The notes below the pieces were generated by a model. That model ran no database searches and was not told the origin of the DNA. It worked only from the letters and a program-made list of their open reading frames with translations. From assembly GCF_021287045.1 (NCBI RefSeq), contig NZ_JAJTBG010000001.1:248001-312000 (forward strand): a DNA stretch of 64,000 bases. Direction: 5' to 3'. The stretch comes from Oryzomicrobium sp. GTDB taxonomy: Bacteria > Pseudomonadota > Gammaproteobacteria > Burkholderiales > Rhodocyclaceae. The position numbers were made by a program, and so were the translations under genes. Positions 55,641 through 64,000 of this stretch are shown here, piece by piece (positions within the stretch are counted from its first letter, which is position 1; the number at the start of each line of letters is the position of its first letter).

Positions 55641-56373
55641 GATCAGCCTGATCGGCCTGGTGGTGGGCCTCACTGCCATCGTCGGAGGACAGATTTTCGA
55701 AGGGGGGCACATCGGCTCCCTGTTGCAGCCCACCGCCTTTGTCATCGTGATCGGCGGCACGCTCGGGGCCATCCTGCTGCAAAGCCCGTCGGCCACCTTC
55801 ACCCGCGCCCTGCGCATGCTCAAGTGGGTGGTCCTGCCGCCCCAGGTGGAAACCAAGCGACTGATCGACCAGGTGGCCAATTGGAGCCAGATTTCCCGCC
55901 GCGAGGGCCTGCTGGCGCTGGAAGGTTTCATTGCCGCCCAGACCGATCCCTTTTACCGCAAGGGTCTGCAATTGCTGGTGGATGGCGCGGAGCCGGAACG
56001 CCTGCGGGAAGTGCTCGAGGTGGAGATCGGCGCCTACGAGAGCGATCTCAAGCAGGCCGCCAAGGTGTGGGAATCCGCCGGCGGTTATTCGCCCACCATC
56101 GGCATCCTTGGCGCGGTTATGGGCCTCATCCACGTCATGGAAAACCTGACCGATCCCTCCAAGCTGGGGGCGGGCATCGCCGTGGCATTCGTCGCCACCA
56201 TCTACGGCGTGGGGCTGGCCAACCTGGTGCTGATCCCCATGTCCAAGAAGCTGCTGGCCTACGCGGGCCGCCTGGTCACCGCCCGGGAAATGTTCGTGGA
56301 CGGCCTGGTGGGCATCGCCAACGGCGACAACCCGCGCATCATCGAAGGCCGCATGCGCGGCTACCTGGGCTGA
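55633..56373 (+). CDS. motC: Second stator protein MotC (MotA-like)
   Basis: MotA-family stator subunit distinct from MotA at 37700. The 246 residues have TM helices at IGLVVGLTAIVGGQIFEGG and FVIVIGGTLGAILLQSP, and in the C-terminal half SPTIGILGAVMGLIHVMENL and GIAVAFVATIYGVGLANLVL. It starts 8 nt inside fliA, which places its expression with the flhB-fliA unit. motD follows after 4 nt. Position next to fliA matches the MotCD pair of Pseudomonas and related bacteria. Ion specificity cannot be read from the sequence. Confidence 0.93.
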   Translation: MDKISLIGLVVGLTAIVGGQIFEGGHIGSLLQPTAFVIVIGGTLGAILLQSPSATFTRALRMLKWVVLPPQVETKRLIDQVANWSQISRREGLLALEGFIAAQTDPFYRKGLQLLVDGAEPERLREVLEVEIGAYESDLKQAAKVWESAGGYSPTIGILGAVMGLIHVMENLTDPSKLGAGIAVAFVATIYGVGLANLVLIPMSKKLLAYAGRLVTAREMFVDGLVGIANGDNPRIIEGRMRGYLG

Positions 56374-56377
56374 TTTC

Positions 56378-57271
56378 ATGGCGAAGCGTCGGCGCGGCCA
56401 CGAGGACGAGCACGAGAACCTGGAGCGCTGGCTCGTCTCCTACGCCGACTTCATCACCCTGCTGTTCGCCTTCTTCGTGGTGATGTACGCCATTTCCTCG
56501 GTGAACGAAGGCAAGTACCGGGTGTTGTCCGATTCCCTGGTGTCGGCCTTCCGCAACGTGCAGATCGTCGGGGCCGGGCAGATGCAGGTGGTTACCACGC
56601 CCAATGCGGCGGTCAAGCAGATCGTGGTGCAGCAGGACCCCAAGAGCGAGGCGCGTCGCCAGGCCCAGCGCGAGAAGATGCGCAATGTGGCCCAGGACAT
56701 CTTTCGCGTGTTGGCCCCCCTGGTGCGCCAGGGCAAGGTGCGCCTGGTGGAAACCGACAAGGGCGTGACCATCGAGATCGCCGACAGCGTCCTCTTCTCG
56801 CCCGGCCAGGCCCAGCTGGAAACGACCTCGGTCCAGGCCCTGCGCATGGTCGGCGAGGTGCTGGCGCCCACCGAATTCCCCATCGTGATCGAGGGGCATA
56901 CCGACAACGTGCCCATCCGCACCTCCCAGTACCCCTCCAACTGGGAACTGTCGGCGGTGCGGGCCACCACGGTGCTGCGCCTGTTCGTCGATGCCGGAGT
57001 GTCGCCGCAGCGCCTCACCGCCATCGGCTACGGCGAGCACCGGCCGGTGGAAAGCAATGACAGCCTGGAAGGCCGGGCGCGCAACCGACGCGTCTCGATC
57101 CTGATCGAGTCGGCCATCCCGCTCGAACCGGAGGCGCCTCCCCTGGCTCCGCCACCGGAGCAGCCCCAGGCCGCTGCCGTGGCCGGCCGTGGCGGTGTGG
57201 CCACTTCGCCTGCCGCCGCTTCGGCGGTGGGGGCCGCCCTGGGCGGAGGAGGGGGGCAACCGGGGCGCTGA
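56378..57271 (+). CDS. motD: Second stator protein MotD (MotB-like)
   Basis: MotB-family stator subunit. The 297 residues have the single TM helix with the ion-binding Asp24 (VSYADFITLLFAFFVVMYAIS), a periplasmic linker, and an OmpA-like peptidoglycan-binding domain (VIEGHTDNVPIRTSQYPSNWELSAVRA, GRARNRRVSILI). The C-terminal 50 residues are Pro/Ala/Gly-rich. It is the last gene of the flhB-flhA-flhF-flhG-fliA-motC-motD unit. Confidence 0.94.
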   Translation: MAKRRRGHEDEHENLERWLVSYADFITLLFAFFVVMYAISSVNEGKYRVLSDSLVSAFRNVQIVGAGQMQVVTTPNAAVKQIVVQQDPKSEARRQAQREKMRNVAQDIFRVLAPLVRQGKVRLVETDKGVTIEIADSVLFSPGQAQLETTSVQALRMVGEVLAPTEFPIVIEGHTDNVPIRTSQYPSNWELSAVRATTVLRLFVDAGVSPQRLTAIGYGEHRPVESNDSLEGRARNRRVSILIESAIPLEPEAPPLAPPPEQPQAAAVAGRGGVATSPAAASAVGAALGGGGGQPGR

Positions 57272-57320
57272 AATCGAGAGAATCCGGGGCGGTCGGAGGC
57301 CCCGGGGAGCAGCGCAAATG

Positions 57321-57345
57321 ACAACGCCCTCGCAAGAGGGCGTTT
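57321..57345. terminator. Terminator hairpin between convergent motD and flgN
   Basis: AACGCCCT (57323-57330) pairs with AGGGCGTT (57336-57343), with a short T-run beyond. Because motD and flgN converge it can serve both. Confidence 0.65.
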
Positions 57346-57403
57346 CCGTTGGGGCATCTAGTATCGCCGCCGGTCGCTTGCGCTGCCGCCGTTCAGATCG
57401 AAT

Positions 57404-57901
57404 TCAGACCGAATCGATCAGGCGGCTGCCGGTGCCGGCCTGCTTCTGGCCGTCGGGACCATAGACACCGCTACCGGCCTGGTGCCGCTGGAGGAGCACC
57501 TGGAGGGCGCCGCTGGCCCCCTGCAGACGTTGGGAGATCAACTGGCCGTTGAGCCCATTCAATTCCTGGGCCTGGTGGGCGAGGGATTGCAGGCGTTCCC
57601 AGGCGGCGCGCATCTCCGCGGTACCGTGAGCTTCCAGGTAACCGTGGAAACCGGCGCGGTCATTGGTGAAGCCGGCGACCTGGAGCAGGTAGCGGCGTTC
57701 ATCGGCGATGCGGTTGAGTTGCTGGACCAGGGGGTTCTTGGCGGCCACCAGGGCGTCCAGACTGTCGACCTGGCCGGCGGTGAGGGCGGCCTGCTCCTGT
57801 TGCAGCAAGGTGACGAACTGGCCGATGGCCGACTCCTCCTGACTCAGCAGGGCAGCGAATTCACCTGGTGTGGCGGCTGCGGGAGGCGTGGCAGTAGCCA
57901 T
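57404..57901 (-). CDS. flgN: Flagellar chaperone FlgN
   Basis: Cytosolic export chaperone for the hook-filament junction proteins FlgK and FlgL. The 165 residues are almost entirely helical, with the FlgN pattern FAALLSQEESAIGQFVTLLQQEQAALTAG and the central segment LVAAKNPLVQQLNRIADERR. The conserved aromatic and basic residues of the family are limited, so the assignment leans on its place after flgM. It begins 9 nt after the flgM stop codon in the flgA-flgM-flgN order. Confidence 0.88.
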   Translation of the reverse strand: MATATPPAAATPGEFAALLSQEESAIGQFVTLLQQEQAALTAGQVDSLDALVAAKNPLVQQLNRIADERRYLLQVAGFTNDRAGFHGYLEAHGTAEMRAAWERLQSLAHQAQELNGLNGQLISQRLQGASGALQVLLQRHQAGSGVYGPDGQKQAGTGSRLIDSV

Positions 57902-57910
57902 TCGGACTGA

Positions 57911-58222
57911 TCAGGCCTGACGGCCGGCCCGTTCCGGGCTGCCCTGGACCAGTTCCCGCGCGGTGGCGAGCAGGCGGTCGGCAATGGCGCCGGAATTGAT
58001 GGAGAAGCGGCCTTCGCTGATGGCCTGGCGGATAGCGGCCACCCGGCCGGCGTCGAAGGGGCTGTCGCTGCTGGCGGCCTCTTCACTGCGGGACAGGCTG
58101 ACGCGCACATCCTCGCCGGACGGCGCTTCCTCGGTACGGGTTTGCTGCCGGACGCGCGCGTCGCCGGCTGCGTAGCTGCCGGTGGTACTGGCCGGTGGGG
58201 TGGCAGAGGGTGAGATTTTCAC
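57911..58222 (-). CDS. flgM: Anti-sigma-28 factor FlgM
   Basis: Binds and inhibits FliA until the hook is complete, then is exported. The 103 residues start with the family-typical MKISPSATPP and end with the FliA-binding helices (FDAGRVAAIRQAISEGRFSINSGAIADRLLATARELV). The start is a GTG at 58222, preceded by AGAGG. The longer in-frame extension upstream covers the promoter region. A near-consensus sigma-28 promoter lies 36-62 bp upstream. Confidence 0.93.
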   Translation of the reverse strand: MKISPSATPPASTTGSYAAGDARVRQQTRTEEAPSGEDVRVSLSRSEEAASSDSPFDAGRVAAIRQAISEGRFSINSGAIADRLLATARELVQGSPERAGRQA

Positions 58223-58257
58223 GATGGGCCTCTGAAATAGTTTCCTAGCAAATCCTT

Positions 58258-58284
58258 CTATCGGCACAACGGCGAGAAACTTGA
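58258..58284 (-). promoter_or_regulatory. Sigma-28 (FliA) promoter for flgM-flgN
   Basis: On the minus strand TCAAGTTT, 11 nt, then GCCGATAG. This differs from TAAAGTTT-N11-GCCGATAA at only two positions. It sits between flgA and flgM, so flgM can be expressed under FliA independently of flgA. Confidence 0.85.
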
Positions 58285-58393
58285 GGCCCTTTGTTATGCC
58301 GTTTTGCAAATCGCATTGCCGGGCCCGGGCATCAAGCAGATGCATCCGCTTGAATTGTAGCCGATTTCACCCACAGCGGGCGGGAACGGGGCG

Positions 58394-59089
58394 TTAAAAG
58401 CTGACTTCGACGATCCCGCCGGCACGGGCGGTGCCGCTGACGGTCTGGCCATTGGCTGTGCGCACCTGGGCGGGTTGGCCTTCTGCTGCGTTCGACAGGG
58501 CGGTGCCCTCGGCGCTCACCGAGAAGCCGGCCCCCTGGGACACCAGCTTGACTGGTTGGCCCTGGCGCACCACCAGCGGTGCGATCAACTGGTCGGCCCG
58601 GATCGGCTGGCCGGCGGCGATGGCGTTGCGCAGGCTTTTGCCCACTAGTTGCCCGGTATCGGTGACTACCCCGGCCGGCAGGGTGGCCAGGTCGCCGCTG
58701 GCCAGGGCCACGTCGGCGGCCTGGAGGGGCTGGTTGGGGGCCAGGGGGCGGGCCGATACCAGGTAATTGCCCATCACGCTGACGGTGACCGGCACGAACA
58801 CGGTCCAGCCGGCCGGCGCGTTGCAGCGCACGCCCACGGTGGAGCGCCCCCACAGCCGGGCGCCGTTGGGCAGGAAAGCCTCGACGGCAGGGCAGGGGGT
58901 GAGTTGGGTACGCGGGTCCAGGGTGCCGATGCTGCTGCTGACCCGGCCGGGCAACCCCTGGGTCTGGGTTGCCAGGAAGCGGTCCACCGCGTTGTACACC
59001 ACGGCCTCCACCCCGTTGCCCTGGGCATGTCCCGGCAGGGATGCCAGGGTTAACAGGAAGACGAGCAGCGGGGCGAGCAGACGAGGCAT
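58394..59089 (-). CDS. flgA: Flagellar P-ring assembly chaperone FlgA
   Basis: Periplasmic chaperone required for assembly of the P ring by FlgI. The 231 residues have a signal peptide (LLAPLLVFLLTLASLPGHA) and an SAF domain in the C-terminal half (NYLVSARPLAPNQPLQAADVALASGDLATLPAG), with Cys residues at CPAVEAF and VRCNAPAG that may form a disulfide. The start at 59089 gives the signal peptide, and the upstream in-frame extension does not. It diverges from flgB. Confidence 0.93.
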   Translation of the reverse strand: MPRLLAPLLVFLLTLASLPGHAQGNGVEAVVYNAVDRFLATQTQGLPGRVSSSIGTLDPRTQLTPCPAVEAFLPNGARLWGRSTVGVRCNAPAGWTVFVPVTVSVMGNYLVSARPLAPNQPLQAADVALASGDLATLPAGVVTDTGQLVGKSLRNAIAAGQPIRADQLIAPLVVRQGQPVKLVSQGAGFSVSAEGTALSNAAEGQPAQVRTANGQTVSGTARAGGIVEVSF

Positions 59090-59252
59090 GGGATCGGCAT
59101 CGGAGTGGCGGGGCAGGGCTATTGTGCCCCAGGGGCGGGCCCCCGGCAAAACTTGCCGGATGGCATGGGTAGGAGCGGTGCCGGCGGCATCGCCCGGGCC
59201 GTGACCCCGGCCCTGCACGGCGTTTCCCGGGGCTGGCGGAGCAAGAAGGGAG

Positions 59253-59268
59253 TTGGCATGAAATCCGC
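59253..59268 (+). promoter_or_regulatory. Possible sigma-54 promoter for flgB
   Basis: TTGGCATGAAATCCGC has the GG-N10-GC spacing of sigma-54 promoters, but the -12 element (CCGCT) is only a partial match to TTGCA. It lies about 35 bp upstream of the flgB start. Confidence 0.25.
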
Positions 59269-59303
59269 TAAGGAAAAGCCAGTCTTCTCCAGCGAGGTTT
59301 CCC

Positions 59304-59720
59304 GTGGTGGCCAGCAAACTCGATCAGCTCATCAACGTCCAGCGCCAGGCGCTCGGCGTGCGCTCCCAGCGCCAGCAGATCCTGGCGGCCAACATCGCCA
59401 ACGCGGACACCCCCAACTACAAGGCCCGGGACATCGATTTCCAGTCGGTGTTCGCCGATGCGGTGGCCGGCAAGAGCCAGGATAGCGGCGTCGATCTGGC
59501 CCGCACCAACACTCGCCACTTGTCCGGCACCGGCAGCCCGTCGCCCTTCCCGGTGCTCTACCGCCGCGACGTGCAGTCGAGCGTGGACGGCAACACGGTG
59601 GACATGGACACCGAACGGGCCTCCTTCACCGACAACGCCCTGCACTACGAAGCCGCCGTGACCTTCATCTCCGGCCAGTTCCGCACCATGCAGTCGGCGA
59701 TCCAGAGCAACAACGGCTGA
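59304..59720 (+). CDS. flgB: Flagellar proximal rod protein FlgB
   Basis: Rod subunit of the flagellar basal body, exported without a cleaved signal. The 138 residues show the rod-protein N-terminal motif [23 protein letters not shown] and the C-terminal helix [19 protein letters not shown]. The start is the GTG at 59304, preceded by GCGAGG. It opens the flgBCDEFGH unit. The promoter region is shared with the divergent flgA. Confidence 0.95.
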   Translation: MVASKLDQLINVQRQALGVRSQRQQILAANIANADTPNYKARDIDFQSVFADAVAGKSQDSGVDLARTNTRHLSGTGSPSPFPVLYRRDVQSSVDGNTVDMDTERASFTDNALHYEAAVTFISGQFRTMQSAIQSNNG

Positions 59721-59755
59721 CCTTCGGCGCCCGCCAACGAACAGGAATAATCACC

Positions 59756-60163
59756 ATGAGCATGTTGAGCGTCTTCAATATCGCCGGCAGCGCCCTGACC
59801 GCCCAGTCCATGCGCCTGAACACCGTGGCCAGCAACCTGGCCAACGCCGACTCCATGGTCTCGGCCAACGGCCAGCCCTACCGGGCCAAGCAGGTGGTGT
59901 TCGAAGCGGTGCCGATGGGCTCCACTCAGGCCTCCATGGGGGTCAAGGTGCAGCAGGTGGTGGAAAGCGCCGCCCCGGGCCGCCTGATCTACGACCCCCG
60001 CAGCCCGGCGGCCAACGCCGACGGCTACGTGACCATGCCCAACGTGGACGTGGTCGAGGAAATGACCAACATGATTTCCGCCTCCCGGTCCTACCAGACC
60101 AACGCGGAAGTCATGAATACCGCCAAGACTCTGCTGATGCGCACTCTCAATCTCGGCCAGTAA
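59756..60163 (+). CDS. flgC: Flagellar proximal rod protein FlgC
   Basis: Rod subunit, 135 residues. The N-terminal motif is [20 protein letters not shown] with LANADSMV, and the C-terminal helix is [20 protein letters not shown], both typical of FlgC. An AGGAAT ribosome binding site precedes the ATG. It lies 35 nt after flgB and 36 nt before flgD. Confidence 0.96.
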   Translation: MSMLSVFNIAGSALTAQSMRLNTVASNLANADSMVSANGQPYRAKQVVFEAVPMGSTQASMGVKVQQVVESAAPGRLIYDPRSPAANADGYVTMPNVDVVEEMTNMISASRSYQTNAEVMNTAKTLLMRTLNLGQ

Positions 60164-60199
60164 GCCGCGCATCCATACCCTGTTACGTAGGAGACCACC

Positions 60200-60877
60200 A
60201 TGTCCACCGTCCAGTCCTCCACCGATCCCCTGGCTGCGTACAAAAGCGGCTCGTCGAGTTCGTCCGGATCGTCCGGGTCCAGCACGACCGCTTCCGACAT
60301 GCAGACCACGTTCCTCAAGCTGCTCACCACCCAGCTGCAGAACCAGGATCCGCTCAACCCCATGGATAACGCCCAGATGACGTCCCAGTTGGCCCAGATC
60401 AACACCGTCAGCGGCATCGAGAAGCTCAACACCACCATGGCGCAGATGATGTCGTCCTTCGCGGACGCCCAGGGGGTGCAGAGCGCGGCCCTGCTCGGCA
60501 AGAACGTGCTGACCAGCGGCAACACCCTGGCGCTGGGCGAAAAGGGTGGGCTGGCCGGGATCGAGCTGGGCAGCGCCGCCGACAAGGTGATGGTCAATAT
60601 CAAGGACTCTACCGGTCAGGTCGTGGCGACCGAGGAATTGGGCGCCAACGCCGCCGGCAGCTTCGCCTTCATCTGGGACGGCAAGGGGGCCGACGGCACG
60701 GCGATGCCCCAGGGCAACTACACCTTCGACGTGACGGCTTCCAAGAACGGCACCGCCGTGAAGGCCACTGCGCTGCAGCTTGGCACGGTAACTGCATTGG
60801 TTCGCACCAGTACCGGCTTCAATCTGGATCTGGGCAGCCAGCAGGTGGCGTTCTCCGACGTCCGCCAGATTCTCTAA
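60200..60877 (+). CDS. flgD: Flagellar hook-capping protein FlgD
   Basis: Scaffold cap that directs polymerisation of FlgE into the hook and is discarded afterwards. The 225 residues have a Ser-rich N-terminus (SGSSSSSGSSGSS), the FlgD signature TFLKLLTTQLQNQDPLNPMD (about 35-54), and an Ig/tudor-like C-terminal half with FAFIWDGKGADGTAMPQGNY. A TAGGAGA ribosome binding site precedes the ATG. Confidence 0.96.
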   Translation: MSTVQSSTDPLAAYKSGSSSSSGSSGSSTTASDMQTTFLKLLTTQLQNQDPLNPMDNAQMTSQLAQINTVSGIEKLNTTMAQMMSSFADAQGVQSAALLGKNVLTSGNTLALGEKGGLAGIELGSAADKVMVNIKDSTGQVVATEELGANAAGSFAFIWDGKGADGTAMPQGNYTFDVTASKNGTAVKATALQLGTVTALVRTSTGFNLDLGSQQVAFSDVRQIL

Positions 60878-60947
60878 GCCCCGAGCCCGTCCAGACCGGC
60901 AAAAAACGCCGGCAGCCCGGTAAAAACGATCAGTCAGGAGTTAGAAC

Positions 60948-62285
60948 ATGGCATTCCAACAAGGCTTGAGTGGACTCGCCGCCTCGTCCAAGGCGCTGGA
61001 TGTGATCGGCAACAACGTTGCCAACGCGAGCACGGTCGGCTTCAAGGCGGCAAATGCCCACTTCGCCGATGTCTATGCCAACGCCCTCAACGGGGGCGGT
61101 GCGATGCAGGTGGGGATCGGCACCTCGCTGGCGGCGGTGGTCCAGCAGTTCACCCAAGGCAACATCACCACCACCAACAACCCGCTCGATATCTCGATCA
61201 ACGGCAACGGCTTCTTCCGCATGAGCCAGAACGGGGCCATCACCTACACCCGCAACGGCCAGTTCCACCTCGACAACAGCAACTTCATCGTCAACGACCA
61301 GAACTACAAGCTGACCGGTTACCTGGCCGACGCTTCAGGCAACATCGCCGCCACCACGCCCCAGGAAATCCAGATCAGCGCCACCGACCTAGCGCCGGTG
61401 GCCACCGGCGCCAGTACCGGTACCGGCTTCAAGGGCGTCCAGGCGGTGGTCAACCTGGACTCCCGCTCCCTCGTGCCGAGCACCGCCTGGGCACCTACCG
61501 TGTCTCCGGGGCCTGCCGGGCTGGCGACCGTCAACGCCACGTCCTACACCTACTCGACCCCGGCCCAGATCTACGATTCCCTGGGCAATGCCCACACCAT
61601 GACCTACTACTTCCTGCAGACGGCGACGCCCGGGCAGTGGCAGGTCTATGCCAACGTGGACGGTACCCAGTTCTCCAACGTGAACCTGGGGGCCGGTGCC
61701 GGCAACCCCATCACCCTCAACTTCGATACCAACGGCAAGCTCACCACCGCCATGCCGATCACCGGAGTGAGCGTGAACCTGGCGGGCATTACCGCTGACT
61801 TGACCGCTGCCGGGGTGAATAAGCCCAACGGCGCCACCACCCCCCTGGTGTTTGGCCTCGACTTCACCGGTACGACCCAGTTCGGGAGCACCAGTGGTAC
61901 CAATACCGTCACTTCCGACGGTTACAGTTCGGGTCGCCTGGTGGGGCTGTCGGTGGGTTCCGACGGCATCGTCCAGGGACGCTACAGCAACGGCCAGGCC
62001 CGCAACCTGGCCCAGGTGGTGATGGCCAACTTCCAGAACCCCAACGGTTTGACCAGCCTGGGCAACAACCAGTGGGCCCAGACGTCCGCCTCCGGCCAGC
62101 CGGCCATTGGTACGCCTAATACCGGCAGCATGGGGGTGCTCCAGTCCAACTCGATCGAAGAGTCGAACGTGGACCTGACCGGCGAACTGGTGGCGATGAT
62201 CACCCAGCAGCGCAACTACCAGGCCAACGCCCAGACCATCAAGACCCAGGATTCGATCATGAACACCCTGGTCAACCTGCGCTGA
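60948..62285 (+). CDS. flgE: Flagellar hook protein FlgE
   Basis: Structural subunit of the hook. The 445 residues show the rod/hook motif ALDVIGNNVANASTVGFKAA near the N-terminus, the hook signature NNPLDISINGNGFFRMSQNG, and the C-terminal SNVDLTGELVAMITQQRNYQANAQTIKTQD. Middle domains form the variable hook surface. A CAGGAGTTAG ribosome binding site precedes the ATG. Confidence 0.96.
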   Translation: MAFQQGLSGLAASSKALDVIGNNVANASTVGFKAANAHFADVYANALNGGGAMQVGIGTSLAAVVQQFTQGNITTTNNPLDISINGNGFFRMSQNGAITYTRNGQFHLDNSNFIVNDQNYKLTGYLADASGNIAATTPQEIQISATDLAPVATGASTGTGFKGVQAVVNLDSRSLVPSTAWAPTVSPGPAGLATVNATSYTYSTPAQIYDSLGNAHTMTYYFLQTATPGQWQVYANVDGTQFSNVNLGAGAGNPITLNFDTNGKLTTAMPITGVSVNLAGITADLTAAGVNKPNGATTPLVFGLDFTGTTQFGSTSGTNTVTSDGYSSGRLVGLSVGSDGIVQGRYSNGQARNLAQVVMANFQNPNGLTSLGNNQWAQTSASGQPAIGTPNTGSMGVLQSNSIEESNVDLTGELVAMITQQRNYQANAQTIKTQDSIMNTLVNLR

Positions 62286-62338
62286 TCGCCGTCCTGACCT
62301 GTAACCCGTAGCCAACCTCACCGACCTGACCGGATTCC

Positions 62339-63082
62339 ATGGATCGCCTCATCTACACGGCCATGAGCGGCGCCAAGCATGCCTTCCTGCGGCAGGCCGG
62401 CGTGGCCAACAACCTGGCGAACGCATCCACCGTGGGCTACCGCAGCCAGGATCACCAGTTCCGCGCCGTACCGGTGCAGGGCGAAGGTGTGCCCACCCGG
62501 GCCTTCGTAGTGGATGCCTCGGTCAAGGATGTGTTCGACCAGGGCACCCTCAGCTACACCGGCCGCGCCCTCGACGTGGCCGTGCAGGGCCAGGGCTGGA
62601 TCGCCGTCCAGGCACCCAACGGCCAGGAGGTCTATACCCGGGCTGGCAACCTGCAAGTCAGCGCCAACGGCCAGTTGCAGACGCCGGACGGCTATCCGGT
62701 GCTCTCGCCCAGCGGCCCGATCGCGGTGCCGCCGGACAACCGGGTGACCGTCGCTCCGGACGGCACGGTTTCGGTGGTACCCCAGTTCGGCACGCCCAAC
62801 GTGACCGACTCGGTCAGCCAGATCAAGCTGGTGAACCCGGACCCCTCGACCCTGGAACGGGGCGCCGACGGCTTCTTCCGCCTGAAGAACGGCCAGCCGG
62901 CCGATGCCGACCCGAACGTGCGCCTGGCCCCGGAAACCCTGGAGGGGAGCAACGTGAACGTGGTGGACAGCATGGTCACCCTGATCTCCCTGTCCCGGCA
63001 GTTCGAGATGCAAGTGCAGATGCTGCAAAAAGCCGATACCAATGCCCGCAGCGCCGACCAGTTGCTCAGCCTGACCAGCTGA
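62339..63082 (+). CDS. flgF: Flagellar rod protein FlgF
   Basis: Proximal rod protein, 247 residues. The N-terminus has MDRLIYTAMSGAKHAFLRQA and NLANASTVGYRSQD, the middle contains LDVAVQGQGWIAVQAPNGQE, and the C-terminus has the helix VNVVDSMVTLISLSRQFEMQ. It follows flgE by 53 nt and precedes flgG by 33 nt. Confidence 0.95.
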   Translation: MDRLIYTAMSGAKHAFLRQAGVANNLANASTVGYRSQDHQFRAVPVQGEGVPTRAFVVDASVKDVFDQGTLSYTGRALDVAVQGQGWIAVQAPNGQEVYTRAGNLQVSANGQLQTPDGYPVLSPSGPIAVPPDNRVTVAPDGTVSVVPQFGTPNVTDSVSQIKLVNPDPSTLERGADGFFRLKNGQPADADPNVRLAPETLEGSNVNVVDSMVTLISLSRQFEMQVQMLQKADTNARSADQLLSLTS

Positions 63083-63115
63083 CCGGCGCGATGAACAACT
63101 AGGAAGAATGCCCCG

Positions 63116-63898
63116 ATGATCCGCTCACTCTGGATTGCACGGACCGGCCTGGATGCCCAGCAGACCCAGCTGGACGTGATTTCCAACAACTTGGCCAACG
63201 TCAGCACCAACGGCTTCAAGCGTTCCCGCGCGGTGTTCGAGGATCTGCTCTACCAGACCGTCCGCCAGCCCGGCGCCCAGTCGTCCCAGCAGACCCAGAT
63301 TCCCTCAGGTTTGCAGATCGGCACCGGCGTGCGCCCCGTGTCCACCGCCCGCATCTTCACCCAGGGCAACCTGCAGCAGACCGGTAATTCGATGGACGTG
63401 GCCATCAACGGCAACGGTTTCTTCCAGATTCTGATGCCGGACGGCACCATCGCCTACACCCGGGACGGCTCGTTCCAGCAGGACAACCAGGGCCAGCTGG
63501 TCACCTCCAGCGGCTATCCGCTGCAACCCAACATCACCATCCCCTCCAACGCCCTGACCCTGACCGTCGGCAAGGACGGGGTGGTCAGTGTGACCCTGCC
63601 GGGCCAGACCAACGCCCAGCAGCTGGGGCAGATTCAGCTGGCCAGCTTCATCAACCCGGGCGGCTTGCAGAGCGTCGGCGAGAACCTGTTCCAGGAAACC
63701 GCCGCCAGCGGCGCCCCCCAGCCCAACATCCCGGGTACCAACGGCCTGGGCAGCCTCAACCAGAACTACGTCGAGACCTCCAACGTGAACGTGGCCGAGG
63801 AACTGGTGACCATGATCCAGACCCAGCGCGCCTACGAGATGAACACCAAGGTCGTCTCCACCTCCGATGCGATGCTGGGCCGCCTGACCCAGCTGTAA
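63116..63898 (+). CDS. flgG: Flagellar distal rod protein FlgG
   Basis: Distal rod subunit, 260 residues, the standard length. The N-terminal motif is [21 protein letters not shown], the middle has [20 protein letters not shown], and the C-terminus has the helix [21 protein letters not shown]. It starts at the ATG 63116, preceded by a weak AGGAAG element. flgH begins 30 nt downstream. Confidence 0.97.
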   Translation: MIRSLWIARTGLDAQQTQLDVISNNLANVSTNGFKRSRAVFEDLLYQTVRQPGAQSSQQTQIPSGLQIGTGVRPVSTARIFTQGNLQQTGNSMDVAINGNGFFQILMPDGTIAYTRDGSFQQDNQGQLVTSSGYPLQPNITIPSNALTLTVGKDGVVSVTLPGQTNAQQLGQIQLASFINPGGLQSVGENLFQETAASGAPQPNIPGTNGLGSLNQNYVETSNVNVAEELVTMIQTQRAYEMNTKVVSTSDAMLGRLTQL

Positions 63899-63928
63899 GG
63901 CTGAATCGCCACGACAAGGAAGAACGCC

Positions 63929-64000
63929 ATGAACCTGCCCACCCTGCGCCGCGGCCTGCTGCTTGCCGCCGCCGGCGTCGCGGCCCTCCTGGCCGGCTGC
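63929..64000 (+). CDS. flgH: Flagellar L-ring protein FlgH (partial, N-terminus only)
   Basis: Outer-membrane lipoprotein ring of the basal body. Only 24 codons are visible, MNLPTLRRGLLLAAAGVAAL followed by LAGC, a lipoprotein signal with lipobox LAGC that ends at the window edge. The identity rests on the signal peptide and on the position after flgG, where flgH is always found. Confidence 0.8.
   Translation, partial: MNLPTLRRGLLLAAAGVAALLAGC

Overview
The window is high-GC chromosomal DNA of a motile, flagellated proteobacterium, most likely a betaproteobacterium of the Rhodocyclales type. This rests on gene content, on the gene order cheY-cheZ-cheA-flhB-flhA-flhF-flhG-fliA-motC-motD next to flgNMA/flgBCDEFGH, and on the sequence character of the housekeeping proteins. 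The taxonomic placement is inference. No transposase, integrase, CRISPR array or rRNA is visible.

Region 1 (1-4.6 kb) is an iron-uptake module on the minus strand: a TonB-dependent receptor of the haem/haemoglobin type, then tonB-exbB-exbD. A Fur-box-like 19-mer lies in front of each transcription unit. Region 2 (4.6-19.1 kb) is mostly housekeeping: ppa, nadE, glnB, a DUF4124-type protein, a periplasmic Cu/Zn superoxide dismutase, a BCCT transporter, a lone Mrr-type nuclease with a coiled-coil N-terminus, trxB with an Smr-domain gene, a Crp-family regulator, ftsK and lolA.

Region 3 (19.1-27.8 kb) is accessory DNA. In many proteobacteria ftsK-lolA-rarA-serS are neighbours; here lolA and rarA are 8.7 kb apart. 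Between them lie a DUF3861 protein, an orphan PstS-like protein, a serine hydrolase, a NERD-nuclease/SF1 helicase and then a clearly AT-richer three-gene cassette (24.6-27.7 kb). The cassette encodes a one-TM protein with a beta-rich domain, a leaderless bifunctional penicillin-binding protein (GT51 plus transpeptidase with all active-site motifs), and a membrane protein that starts 1 nt after the PBP stop. This cassette is the best candidate in the window for an undescribed system.

Region 4 (27.8-37.4 kb) holds rarA, a palindromic intergenic element, serS, a diiron ferritin-like protein with mltF, tRNA-Ser(CGA), a DUF599 membrane protein, an HNH endonuclease, a second TonB-like protein and a NUDIX hydrolase.

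Region 5 (37.7-64 kb) is one large motility and chemotaxis locus: motAB, cheR, cheB, an MCP with a C-terminal cytosolic sensor-like domain, two tandem cheV genes, cheY, cheZ, cheA, then flhB-flhA-flhF-flhG-fliA-motC-motD, then flgN-flgM-flgA (minus strand) diverging from flgBCDEFG and the start of flgH. The locus has two stator sets (MotAB and MotCD). It has no cheW or cheD, so the two CheV proteins are the only coupling proteins encoded here apart from CheA's own CheW-like domain. A near-consensus sigma-28 promoter precedes flgM, which closes the usual FliA-FlgM feedback loop.
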